Shown here: positions 10,379 to 19,791 of the stretch, piece after piece
Layout: the number at the start of each line of letters is the position of its first letter
Numbering within the stretch: position 1 is the stretch's first letter
Source: Curvularia sp. ZM96
Lineage: Eukaryota > Ascomycota > Dothideomycetes > Pleosporales > Pleosporaceae
Direction: 5' to 3'
NCBI GenBank assembly: GCA_022457065.1
Contig: JAJGBQ010000004.1
Span: 2,976,001 to 3,040,000, forward strand
DNA length: 64,000 nucleotides
Position numbers and translations under genes: made by a program
Notes under the pieces: model-generated
Told to the model about the DNA's origin: nothing
What the model saw: only the letters and a program-made list of their open reading frames with translations
Database searches by the model: none

Positions 10379-11935
10379 TTATTTCCAGGCTCTTCGTGCT
10401 GCTTTCTCTTCGTCTTCTTTGGTCCACTCTCTCGGCAGCACAGCAAAGACTAGATACGAGGTATGTGTCTTTAGTTCAGGCTCGGTTCGATGAACCAGTC
10501 TCCCCTCCTTGAACAACGGCCTGCTCTCAAAATCCTTCTTGGTCTGGGCAAGTTTATCGTGTTTACTTGGCGGAACACCCTCCATCTTCTTCCGGTTCTT
10601 CTTATTCGCAGCACCACCATCCTCAGCATCAAGGTCCTCGCCTCGCTTCCTCGCTTCCGCTTTTCGCATCACCTCCTCTTGCTTTTCCCGCTGCATGCTG
10701 TGGAATACTGCCGCGCGTCCTTCTACGTCGCGTAGACGCTGCACTGCTTCCTGCACATTCGCTGGGTGCGCATTTCCGCCTCTTACGCCCTCTTCTTGGA
10801 GGCCAACACGCTCCCGTCGCACATCCAGCCGCTTTGCCATTATTTCAACCATGTCGATTTCGACCCAGCCAAGGGCGCGCATTGCAGCTACGGTTTTGGT
10901 GACCTGTTCGATACAAGGGCTGAAGGTACAGATGCGCACCGCGTTACGGGGGTTGAGCGGGGTACGGAAGGGCTTTGAGTTTGTTTGTACAGGTTGCGCG
11001 GTGGGGGTAGTAGGATCGTCAGCTGTAGGGCTGGCACCATCTGGATCGGTGGTTGCAGATTTTAGCGCAGCGGTGGAGGGAGGAGAGCGCGTTAGGTGCT
11101 TGAGTGCGTGCCATGGAGCGGGTAGATCGAGGAATATGCAGTCGGCATCTGGGCCTGAAGAGTCGTCAAGATTGAACCCATCGTTGTACACGTCACGATG
11201 GGTCACAGTGACGAGTGGATCGAGGCCATGGTCTTTGATCTCAGTCTGTAGTTGCTTTGCGCGCGGTTCGTGGTACTCGAAACTATACACGCCGCCAGTT
11301 CGTGTTCTGCGCTTTCGCTTCTTAGATATGCCTACGGCATTTTCTTCATCGCCGTTTGACTCGATGGCAGCCTCGCGAGTCTCTGGGTATCCATTGTAGA
11401 CTGCGCGTATCGCAGCATGCGTGAAACTTCCGCTTCCCGCACCTGCCTCAATGATGTGATCGCCTGGTCTTGCGCGCAATCTCTGGAGAATATAGCTGTA
11501 GTCGGGCGTGTATACGACTTGAGTGCGGTGCGGTAGAGATAACGTCCACATCTCTGGTGTGGGCGGTATCAGATGCGCAAACCCACTGCTCGCCGCCGCT
11601 GCCTTTACGAGATCCTTCTTTACTACTTCAGACTCAGTCGCCGCCGTATCCTCACTCTCATCCTTTCCGTCCCTTTTCCTCTTCTTTGACTTGCCACGCG
11701 ATCCAGTGTCGACCACCGATGCAAGAATCTGTGTACCCCAAGGTTGACCGACAAGCGTGCTGTGAGGAAAGGAACCAAAGCGCGTGTTTTCAACTTTTCC
11801 TTCTGCATAATCGGAGTCGGCGTTGGGCTTGAGGATTGCTGGGATGAGATGGTCGCGGCGCAATTGCAAGATACCAAGGTTATCTGCAGTCGCGTACGCT
11901 CCTGGATCGAGGAATGGCGAGGGAGGAGGCGCCAT
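10379..11935 (-). CDS. TRM61: tRNA (adenine-58-N1)-methyltransferase catalytic subunit
   Basis: A single exon of 518 residues. ATG 11935 is the first ATG of the frame and begins MAPPPSPFLDPG, as expected for Trm61/Gcd14. The SAM-binding motif I reads IIEAGAGSGSFTHA, and the catalytic-face motif reads DCIFLDLPAPWHAL. The enzyme makes m1A58 in the T-loop of tRNA as a Trm6-Trm61 complex, which stabilises initiator tRNA. Low-complexity charged insertions (a Lys/Arg stretch near residue 100 and a Thr/Pro stretch near 330) lengthen it relative to yeast, a common trait of fungal copies. It is divergent from cysteinyl-tRNA synthetase with 325 bp between starts, so the two tRNA genes may share a promoter. 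Confidence 0.9.
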   Translation of the reverse strand: MAPPPSPFLDPGAYATADNLGILQLRRDHLIPAILKPNADSDYAEGKVENTRFGSFPHSTLVGQPWGTQILASVVDTGSRGKSKKRKRDGKDESEDTAATESEVVKKDLVKAAAASSGFAHLIPPTPEMWTLSLPHRTQVVYTPDYSYILQRLRARPGDHIIEAGAGSGSFTHAAIRAVYNGYPETREAAIESNGDEENAVGISKKRKRRTRTGGVYSFEYHEPRAKQLQTEIKDHGLDPLVTVTHRDVYNDGFNLDDSSGPDADCIFLDLPAPWHALKHLTRSPPSTAALKSATTDPDGASPTADDPTTPTAQPVQTNSKPFRTPLNPRNAVRICTFSPCIEQVTKTVAAMRALGWVEIDMVEIMAKRLDVRRERVGLQEEGVRGGNAHPANVQEAVQRLRDVEGRAAVFHSMQREKQEEVMRKAEARKRGEDLDAEDGGAANKKNRKKMEGVPPSKHDKLAQTKKDFESRPLFKEGRLVHRTEPELKTHTSYLVFAVLPREWTKEDEEKAARRAWK

Positions 11936-12260
11936 GGTCTGTTGCGTAAGTGAGATCGGCGACGACAACGTAGGAAGCGGGCGGCAGAGATCGCGACAGA
12001 GATGCAGAAACTCGCGGCGCAAGCTCGACAAATCCAGAAAGATATTCGGCGGGGAGCTTTGGAGATTATGATTGGTCGGCGGAGCCAAGATCTGGTGACA
12101 GGGATTATAATTGTTCCAGCGACCTCGACCCCCGCCGAACGCGACACTTGGGGAATCTCACGTACTGACTCACCCGTAAGCGGCAACCAACTATACACCT
12201 GGCCTTACTGCGTCTGTCACATTTAGTCGCTCTTTGCTGCCGTTCTTATCCTCCACCTTG

Positions 12261-14777
12261 ATGGTGCTTGCATTCCGGTCTTTGTTCAGCACCGTCAAGT
12301 CGTCTTCCCCGCTTTTACTTTCGAAAACTAGTTGGATAAATCAGACTCAAAGAACGCCCCGGTTTGTGGCCGCCATGGCGACTCCAGCCCGCACTCAGCC
12401 ACCATGGAAACAGCCACAGGGCTCTAGTCCAGCCAAACTCAAAGTCTGGAACTCATTGACCCGATCCAAGAATGATTTCATTCCCATCGACCCTGAGGGC
12501 AAGGAGGTCAAGTGGTACAGTTGCGGGCCGACAGTTTACGATGACGCCCATCTAGGCCATGCTCGTAACTATGTCACAAACGACATTCTACGGAGGATAC
12601 TGGCTCACTACTATGGGTACAATGTTAAATTTGTCCAAAACATCACGGACGTGGACGACAAGATCATTCTGCGGGGACGCCAACAGCACCTCCTCGCCAA
12701 GTTCAAAGCGGACAACCCAACAATTACGGAAGAGGTCATAAACACCACCATTAAGGCTTTTGACGCATATGTCAAGAAGAACCTCCCTCTACTCAGCGAG
12801 GATGTCACCATTGGCAACTTCAACGAGGAGTCTGCGCAGAAGTACGCCAATGTCATCCAGGGCAAGTCCATCGATGGTGTCAGTCCTGCAGGTGACAAGG
12901 AAGCCAAGATCAAGATGCATCTCCGAACCGCCAGCACTGCAGTGACTTCCTTGCTAGCTCCATCAAAGTCAACACCGGAAGACATTGAGGTTTTCTATGC
13001 CGGCGCTGAGGATGTCCTGCTGCCATATCTCGACTCACTTCATGGCTCTTCTATCGATGCCAGTGATCATACCGTTTTCACAACGCTTACCAAAAAGTAC
13101 GAAGCTCGCTTCAATGAGGATATGCGAGCCCTGAATGTCTTGGACCCCGACGTAGTCACACGAGTGACAGAGTATGGAGACCAGATTGTATCGTTCGTAG
13201 ATAAAATCATCAAGAACGGTATGGCCTACAGCACATCAGACGGATCCGTGTACTTTGACATCGAGGCTTTCGAAAAGAAAGAAGGCAATCATTATGCGCG
13301 CTTAGAGCCGTGGAATAGAGGTGACACAAATCTGCAGGCCGATGGCGAAGGTGCACTATCGTCGGTCAAGACGTCAGAAAAGCGAAACGAATCAGATTTT
13401 GCTCTATGGAAGTCGAGTAAGCCTGGTGAGCCGGCATGGCCAAGTCCCTGGGGTCCTGGTCGACCAGGATGGCATATTGAATGCTCTGTCATGGCTTCTG
13501 CCGTTCTGGGCGAACAAATGGACATCCACAGCGGTGGTATCGATCTCTGCTTCCCGCATCACGATAACGAACTGGCCCAATCGGAAGCATATTGGGCAAA
13601 AGATGGACAGCCGACTCAATGGGTGAACTACTTCCTCCACATGGGCCATCTGTCAATATCCGGTTCTAAAATGTCGAAATCGCTGAAGAACTTCACAACT
13701 ATTCGTGAGGCCTTGAGTCGCGGCGACTGGAATGCTCGGAGTCTGCGCATTATTTTCTTGTTGGGAGGCTGGCATGACGGCGTTGAAATCACCCCGGACA
13801 TGCGCAAATCTGGATTGTCATGGGAGAGCTACGTTACCAACTTCTTCTACAAAGTCCGCGATCTTGAAGTGAATCCCAACATCGCTTCTACAGGTGCAGA
13901 AGATGAGAAAATCCTGAAATCGTTTGAGTCCGCCAAGCAAAAGGTACACAGCGCGCTCGCTGACTCATTCGACACCCCCACAGCTATGCGCGCAATTTCA
14001 GGTCTCATTACGGAATACAACTCTGCAGACAAGGCTGGGCTCAGTGACTCTGTGTCGTTCGATGTCGCCCGCTACATCACTCGCATGGTCCGCATATTCG
14101 GTCTGGACGGTTCGGCGGACCCGTACGACGGCGGTATTGGCTGGGCAGGTATCGACATTCCCTCGGCGGCCAAGGAACACGTATACGCAGTTTCACGGGA
14201 ACGTGACGAAGTGCGCCAACATGCCATCGCCGGCGATCTCTCAGACGAAGTCTTACAATCCATCATTGCGCAACACAACCCCGCACAAAAACAGGACATA
14301 GAATCACTTCCCTATGCGGAGGTTTTGTCTACCTTCCAAGAGAACCTACAGAATCTCGCCAAGAACAAGGCCCCGGCCAAAGATTACCTTGACCTCTGCG
14401 ACCAGCTCCGTGACACTCACCTCTGGGATCTTGGCATCTACCTCGAAGACCGAGAAAATGCGCCGGCAATGGTGCGTCACGTTGATGCCGAACTTCAAGC
14501 AGCACGATCCCAAAAGGAAGAGATCGCCCGTCAAAAAGCCGAAGCAAAGCTAAAGCGGGAGCGTGAAGAGGCCGAGAAAAAGGCCAAGCTTGCTGAGCAA
14601 GCCAAGATCAATCCAAAAGACATGTTCAAGACGGAGGAATACAGCGCATGGGATGAGGACGGTTTGCCGGTCAAGGATAAGGATGGGGCTGATGTGCCCA
14701 AGGCACGCCTGAAGAAGTTGAAGAAGGAGTGGGAAAAACAGAAGAAACTATTCGAGGAGCATGCTTCGAAGGCTTGA
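12261..14777 (+). CDS. CRS1: Cysteinyl-tRNA synthetase, probably dual-targeted
   Basis: A single exon. ATG 12261 gives 838 residues beginning with a basic, serine-rich, acid-free leader (MVLAFRSLFSTVKSSS) that looks like a mitochondrial presequence. A second in-frame ATG at 12375 sits in the strong context GCCGCCATGG and gives an 800-residue form without the leader. Class Ia motifs: the zinc/substrate Cys in YSCGPTVYDDAH, HIGH as HLGH, WHIECSVMA, HHDNELAQ and KMSKS at SKMSKSLKNF. A long lysine/glutamate-rich C-terminal extension is typical of eukaryotic cytosolic CysRS. One gene for both compartments is the known fungal arrangement; leaky scanning from 12261 to 12375 is my inference. Confidence 0.93.
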   Translation: MVLAFRSLFSTVKSSSPLLLSKTSWINQTQRTPRFVAAMATPARTQPPWKQPQGSSPAKLKVWNSLTRSKNDFIPIDPEGKEVKWYSCGPTVYDDAHLGHARNYVTNDILRRILAHYYGYNVKFVQNITDVDDKIILRGRQQHLLAKFKADNPTITEEVINTTIKAFDAYVKKNLPLLSEDVTIGNFNEESAQKYANVIQGKSIDGVSPAGDKEAKIKMHLRTASTAVTSLLAPSKSTPEDIEVFYAGAEDVLLPYLDSLHGSSIDASDHTVFTTLTKKYEARFNEDMRALNVLDPDVVTRVTEYGDQIVSFVDKIIKNGMAYSTSDGSVYFDIEAFEKKEGNHYARLEPWNRGDTNLQADGEGALSSVKTSEKRNESDFALWKSSKPGEPAWPSPWGPGRPGWHIECSVMASAVLGEQMDIHSGGIDLCFPHHDNELAQSEAYWAKDGQPTQWVNYFLHMGHLSISGSKMSKSLKNFTTIREALSRGDWNARSLRIIFLLGGWHDGVEITPDMRKSGLSWESYVTNFFYKVRDLEVNPNIASTGAEDEKILKSFESAKQKVHSALADSFDTPTAMRAISGLITEYNSADKAGLSDSVSFDVARYITRMVRIFGLDGSADPYDGGIGWAGIDIPSAAKEHVYAVSRERDEVRQHAIAGDLSDEVLQSIIAQHNPAQKQDIESLPYAEVLSTFQENLQNLAKNKAPAKDYLDLCDQLRDTHLWDLGIYLEDRENAPAMVRHVDAELQAARSQKEEIARQKAEAKLKREREEAEKKAKLAEQAKINPKDMFKTEEYSAWDEDGLPVKDKDGADVPKARLKKLKKEWEKQKKLFEEHASKA

Positions 14778-15682
14778 GTAGGGTTCTTTTATTACCAAGA
14801 TACGGTCCATGTTCTGGCACTTGAAGAGAGTAGTCCATTAGAATGGACTTGCAAGATTAACGGTCTGCAATTGACTTGTTTTTGGTCATTCATGCCCTCC
14901 CCGTGGCATCCAAAGCTTCGTAGGGTTGAGCAATCTATCGATGGTTTTGATACTTTGTTGTGTGAACATGTATAGGCCATTGTCGCCGACATGCACATAG
15001 CTTTTCCCTCTAACAATACAATTGGAAAGTTTTAGGACAAACAATGCCGATGCGGAGACCCATATTCTAGACTGTTCTATGCATAAGTGATCAGGACAAA
15101 GATTATAGTGCAATACTCATGGCTTAACGGTAAGGAGTAACGATGTCCAACCGTAGTAGGTACTCATTGGGACAGGTAGGGCGTGCCAAGCCTCCAAATA
15201 CGACTCGCGCACCATCACTGCAACGACTCTAACCTCTTGGATCGTGACGTTGTACTCATCGTTCAAATTCTGAGCAGAGATCAATGGCCACTTTGGTACA
15301 TGTTTTCTGAACCCAACTTGCGATCGATGTCTCCGACATGGATTACCTAAGTCGAGGGCTTAGAAATACACGCGAGATCGTCGGGCGTTGGGAAACCATT
15401 GCAGTTCTTTATATCCACCAATACTATTGGCTCATCCACTGCGCGCCATGCAGAGTGCATCTAGAGCGCCAGACCCCAACCAGAAGCGATTTTCGAGCTA
15501 GTATCCGCGGCCGGTGGGTGGGGAAGATCCACTTCCTTTGAACATGGCTTACCGTCGGATAAAACACCGAGTGACTGGTTTCCCCCAAGCTTTTTCATGA
15601 CATATTAAGCATTCTGTGGGTTATAAATATCCCCCCACAGCCCACTCCGTGGGCACAATCCCTAGCTGGTAGTGTTATCACA
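14778..15682. other. Intergenic, 0.9 kb
   Basis: This is the 3' flank of CysRS and the promoter of the MCT-type transporter. I see no supported gene. Confidence 0.5.
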
Positions 15683-17137
15683 ATGACTTCAAATCATGAC
15701 GTCGAGAGAGGCCTACAGGAGGATGAACCAGTTATCCACCAGGACAACGGCACATCCTACGCCTCAATAAAGACTACGTCACAACCAGTCCCTCAACATG
15801 GCAAAGACAACGGCCAAGAGAATGAGATATCCCGAGTAGAGACCCACACATCACACGCCTCACGCACTCGGAAAACCATCCTTGGTCTCGCCAAAACCAT
15901 CACCGCCCGCTCCAATGCCTCAGTCATCGACCCTGGCCCACCCCCAGACGGCGGCGCAAAAGCCTGGATCCAAGCTTTCTGCGGACACTTTGTCGTCTTC
16001 AACACGTGGGGCATGATATCCACCTTCGGTGTATTCCAGCAATACTACACGCTGAATCTGGGTCTAGAGCCCTCTGCCGTATCCTGGATCGGGAGCTTCC
16101 AGATGCTAGGGCACTTTGCGCTGGGGATGCTGACGGGACGGCTCTTCGACGCAGGTTTTTTCTACTGGTCTTGCATACCGGGGATGCTCATCTCGGCGCT
16201 GGGCATGTTCATGACGAGTTTGTGCTCGCGCTACTGGCAGTTCTTCCTCGCTCAGGGCGTCATGACGGGTGTCGGTAACGGTATGCAGTTTGCGCCTGTG
16301 CTTGGATTGGTTAGCACGTATTTTGCTAAGAACAGGAGCGTGGCGTTGGCGATTATGGCTTCTGGGAGTGCAACGGGTGGATTGGTGTATCCCACTGTTG
16401 CTAGGCAGTTGCTGCCTCGGATCGGGTTTCCATGGACAGTCCGGGTGATGGGGTTCATGATGCTGGCTGTGGGTACGGGCTACAGCTTGCTTCTGAAACC
16501 GCGGCTGCCGCCCCGCAAGTCAGGACCGGTGCTGGAGCTAAGTGCTTTTAAAGAGTTGCCGTACAGTGTATTTCTGCTTGGTGTCTTTTTGATTGCATTG
16601 GGCCAGTATTTTGCATTCTACTACATCTCTTCCTTTGCTGTGGATATCCTCGGCTTGCCGTACGAAACGTCCATCAACGTTCTCCTGGTCCTAAACGGCA
16701 TCGGTGTGCTAGGACGCCTGGTACCTTCATGGTTCGCAGATAAGTATACGGGACCATACAATATCCTGATACCGTTTTGTTTCGTTTCTACACTTGTCTT
16801 GTACTTCTGGCCTCTTGTTGGCAGTGAACCGGGGCTGTATGCTTGGGCCGTCTGCTATGGCTTCTTTGTCGCGGGCTTCCAAGGCATCTTTCCAGCTGTC
16901 ATGACCACTCTTACCAAGGACATGAGTAAAGTGGGGACACGAAATGGTCAAGGCCTTGCGATCGTGGGTCTGGGTACTTTCATCGGGCCGCCGATTGCAG
17001 GAGCACTCATCCAGAGTTATGGCGGAGGTTATTTAAGCGCGCAAATGTTTGCGGCTACGGCTGTACTGTTAGGGAGTTGCATATTGGTTTTGGGGAGATT
17101 GAGTATCACGGGGCTGAAACTTAAGGCGAGAGTGTAA
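15683..17137 (+). CDS. MFS monocarboxylate transporter family (MCH-like)
   Basis: An intronless 484-residue protein. The cytosolic N-tail (about 90 residues) is followed by PPPDGGAKAW, the DGG-x-W signature that opens helix 1 in the MCT family, then about 12 hydrophobic segments. GRLFDAG after helix 2 matches the MCT loop 2-3 region, and NGIGVLGRLVPSWFAD falls in the second half. Fungal members (MCH1-5 type) include the riboflavin transporter Mch5, but most are uncharacterised. The substrate cannot be assigned. It is a plasma-membrane protein by family. Confidence 0.88.
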   Translation: MTSNHDVERGLQEDEPVIHQDNGTSYASIKTTSQPVPQHGKDNGQENEISRVETHTSHASRTRKTILGLAKTITARSNASVIDPGPPPDGGAKAWIQAFCGHFVVFNTWGMISTFGVFQQYYTLNLGLEPSAVSWIGSFQMLGHFALGMLTGRLFDAGFFYWSCIPGMLISALGMFMTSLCSRYWQFFLAQGVMTGVGNGMQFAPVLGLVSTYFAKNRSVALAIMASGSATGGLVYPTVARQLLPRIGFPWTVRVMGFMMLAVGTGYSLLLKPRLPPRKSGPVLELSAFKELPYSVFLLGVFLIALGQYFAFYYISSFAVDILGLPYETSINVLLVLNGIGVLGRLVPSWFADKYTGPYNILIPFCFVSTLVLYFWPLVGSEPGLYAWAVCYGFFVAGFQGIFPAVMTTLTKDMSKVGTRNGQGLAIVGLGTFIGPPIAGALIQSYGGGYLSAQMFAATAVLLGSCILVLGRLSITGLKLKARV

Positions 17138-17516
17138 AGACTAGATAAGAATGAGTTAGATGATATAGATCGGTACTGAAAAGACATTTGAACTATACGT
17201 TTGAGACACCATGGGCGGTTCTTTGTCGCCATGCAGATGTAATCTTATCGGGAGGCATGATCTGGATGGCCACATATTTATTTCGCTGTGTAAGATAACT
17301 AGCTACACATCCTAACCTGCAATAGTGATTCAATGACCCATTCCAAAGTTTTCTGGAGTTCGGTATGTTGTGTATGTATGCTGGTGCTCCATGATGAAAA
17401 GTATCAATCAGAATAATCTCTCTCATGGAAGAGTTTATCGGCTTGTGTTATCCCATGCCCATGCGTCAGAACTAGATAAGAGTTCTCTCGCAATGATCTG
17501 CCCATACACGGCCATA
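17138..17516. other. Intergenic, tail-to-tail
   Basis: Convergent 3' ends of the transporter and the minus-strand unknown gene. Nothing further is seen. Confidence 0.5.
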
Positions 17517-18296
17517 CTAGCGAGACAAGATGTCAGAAGCAACCGAAAGGCAATCGCTGTCTGAAGGCGTGGAAGAAAGACGTGCGTTCCTTGCCGACAA
17601 TGGGCCGCGACGGGAACCAACCTCCGACTTCACTGGCACATTCCCGTATCCATCTCCCTGACTGTCGGAGAAGAATCCAATAGGAGGATCACCTCGCATA
17701 TCCATGGCCAGGTCAAACGCGTCTTGGAGACTGACCTTGTCAGTGAGGCCCTTCTCGACCACCCACTCCCAGACCTTCTGCATGCCCTGAAGACCCTCGA
17801 TAACCCGCTTCTCAGGACCGGAGACATTCTCGCTGTCGATAGGGACCTGGATAGCCTGTTCTCCGTACTCAATCTCTGCCCAGTAGGTGACAGAATAGTT
17901 GGATGGCGTTGGGGGGTCCGCGGCCGGGACACTGATGGCGTGACGGAATTCGCCCATGTCGGAGGGAGAAAGGAGGGCCTCAAACTCGCCGAAAGCAGAG
18001 ATTGGTTCGGTGCAAGATTTCGAGACACTTGCGGTTGCTGTTGACCACAGGGGCTGTTCGTAACTCCATGGGTCATTATCTGCGTCGGCGTGTGAATACT
18101 GGAAATAGTCGCAACCCCAACCCTTGCAAGTACACATGTCGTTGGAGATTGCGGCACTGTACTCGGAATATCTGGCATCGACGAAGTTCGCCGGACTGCA
18201 CGCAGGCGTGCTGACTGTGCTCTGGTCGTCGTTGTCTACGATACACACGTTGTTGACCGCATTTTTGAATGCCTCTTGCTTGGTGTTGTCGCTCAT
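17517..18296 (-). CDS. Unrecognised acidic protein
   Basis: A single exon of 259 residues from ATG 18296, the first ATG of an open frame that continues upstream without one. I do not recognise the family. The sequence is acidic, rich in Ser/Asp/Glu, has no signal peptide or membrane segment, and has a Cys-containing patch (MCTCKGWGCDYF, about residue 48) and a helical middle (RVIEGLQGMQKVWEWVVEKG). A TATA-like box sits about 130 bp upstream, leaving a leader of about 100 nt, which supports this as an expressed gene. Confidence 0.6.
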   Translation of the reverse strand: MSDNTKQEAFKNAVNNVCIVDNDDQSTVSTPACSPANFVDARYSEYSAAISNDMCTCKGWGCDYFQYSHADADNDPWSYEQPLWSTATASVSKSCTEPISAFGEFEALLSPSDMGEFRHAISVPAADPPTPSNYSVTYWAEIEYGEQAIQVPIDSENVSGPEKRVIEGLQGMQKVWEWVVEKGLTDKVSLQDAFDLAMDMRGDPPIGFFSDSQGDGYGNVPVKSEVGSRRGPLSARNARLSSTPSDSDCLSVASDILSR

Positions 18297-18425
18297 GATT
18301 GGTGATGTGAAGTTTTCGCTAGAAGAATTTGGAAGACAACGAGTTTTTTGAAAAGGAACTGGGGAGTAATAAGGAGTTTTTTTAGAAAGGAGTTGAGAGT
18401 AATAATAAGTTGAAGTTGAAGGTAG

Positions 18426-18433
18426 ATTATATA
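18426..18433 (-). promoter_or_regulatory. TATA-like box of the gene starting at 18296
   Basis: On the minus strand this reads TATATAAT, about 130 bp before the start codon. Assigned by sequence and spacing only. Confidence 0.4.
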
Positions 18434-18660
18434 CTTGTTGAGGCGTGGAGGCGCTTGGATGCTGATCGAGGTGAAAGTGAGATCGTTTGCTCACTCCACA
18501 ATAGGAAACAGAAAGCCCTTGCCAGGTGAGCTCTAGGGTGTGCTCTGGAGTATACAATAGCTTGTGAATGAGAGTGAAAGTGAGTCGGGTCCAGCCCACT
18601 CCTCAGCCCCACACTTCACTGCTCCAAACGCCCCTTGCTGCGCAGAGAACAGCCATGCCA

Positions 18661-19445
18661 TTATTCCAGCAACGGCCTCCTCTCCTGATCTCTCGCATTC
18701 CACCAAAAGAAACCCCTCTGCCTCGTGCCATCATCAATCACTTCGACCTCAAACTCCCTTTGCTTCCCCGTGACCCTGCGCCACCACTTCCCCCAATCCT
18801 CCCTCCTCCTCACCCATATTCCAGTGCTGCCATCCTCATACACCACGTATCCGCCTCGCCCCGCTCTCGTCCCCAGAATAACCCACCGAACACACTTGGA
18901 AAGCCCATAGAGCACCAGCACACCAAACAAGGTACAGAAAATGGTGACTATAGAGGTCAAAAACGTGATGGTAGAAACTTGGCAACCCAAACCCGCCGTG
19001 CGCAGCTCAAACCGCTCCGAGCCCAGCGCGCAGATACCACGATGTCGAATGGGCGAGAGTAGCGGGAACGCCTTGGAAAAGGTATCTTGGGGGAGAGGGA
19101 GACACGTAGATGACTGTTGCCAAAAAAAAAAGCTCAGCAAACGTATTCCTTCACAACATGACATGCCGATTTTTATGTTACAGATAGTCAACATCGCCAT
19201 GTTCCTCGAGATGGTACTGGAACGGGCACGCGGACAGAAAATGAAGAAAGACGTACGATCGCGCACCATCCACAATGGCCTTTGCTTCTGTGGCAATCGC
19301 CGCAATCAGTGTAGCCCCAGCATTGTTTGAGTCGTTCCCAGTCGTCATCGGGACTGGTTTGAAGGCGCTGGTGGATCAGCTCCGTCACGTTTATCGATGC
19401 GCCATTACTTTGCTCAGCAGAGGTTATGGGGCACTTGGATGACAT
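18661..19445 (-). CDS. PSI (plexin-like cysteine) domain single-pass membrane protein
   Basis: Two exons, 19445-19257 and 19113-18661, give 213 residues; the intron 19114-19256 is 143 nt, long for this window. The splice joins a cysteine-rich segment, CWGYTDCGDCHRSKGHCGWC, to SSTCLPLPQD, completing a PSI domain (about residues 37-95). One hydrophobic helix (STITFLTSIVTIFCTLFGVL, about residues 100-125) follows, then a basic cytosolic tail with several Trp (WGKWWRRV) ending in RRPLLE. No signal peptide precedes the PSI domain, so the N-terminus would be extracytosolic through the single helix. Fungal PSI proteins of this layout are conserved but functionally unknown. Confidence 0.75.
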
Positions 19446-19791
19446 TGGACTTTTTGATAATAGAGCGGGCTTTAGTAAAGTGAGCTTCAGCGATGCTTTG
19501 ATGAGAACGAACAAAGGACCACGCGATGAATGGCACGAGTGACAAGGTCTGGGGAAGAGAGGAAAGTGGGGTCATGCATCCGATAAGCTCCACTCAGCCG
19601 CCTTGTCACGTGTTCTACTCGTCCACATCAAAGGTCATGATAGATTGCCAAGTCTTAAACATCACACTAAGCTGTCTAGGTTGATGGAAATAAAGCAATG
19701 ATTGAATATTTATCCGAAAGATATGTACAAAGAAGAATGGCTTTATATACAATGTCCCTGCAAAACCAGACAGGGAATCATCGCGGGTCGC
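19446..19791. other. Intergenic
   Basis: Promoter of the PSI gene and 3' flank of cellobiose dehydrogenase. No supported gene. Confidence 0.5.

Noticed and set aside
10509..11399. A 296-codon plus-strand frame opposite TRM61
   Set aside because: Antisense to the Trm61 methyltransferase domain; low-complexity Ser/Arg composition.
18568..19062. A 164-codon plus-strand frame over the PSI-domain gene
   Set aside because: Pro/Ser-rich shadow of the opposite strand, whose PSI and membrane segments are clear.
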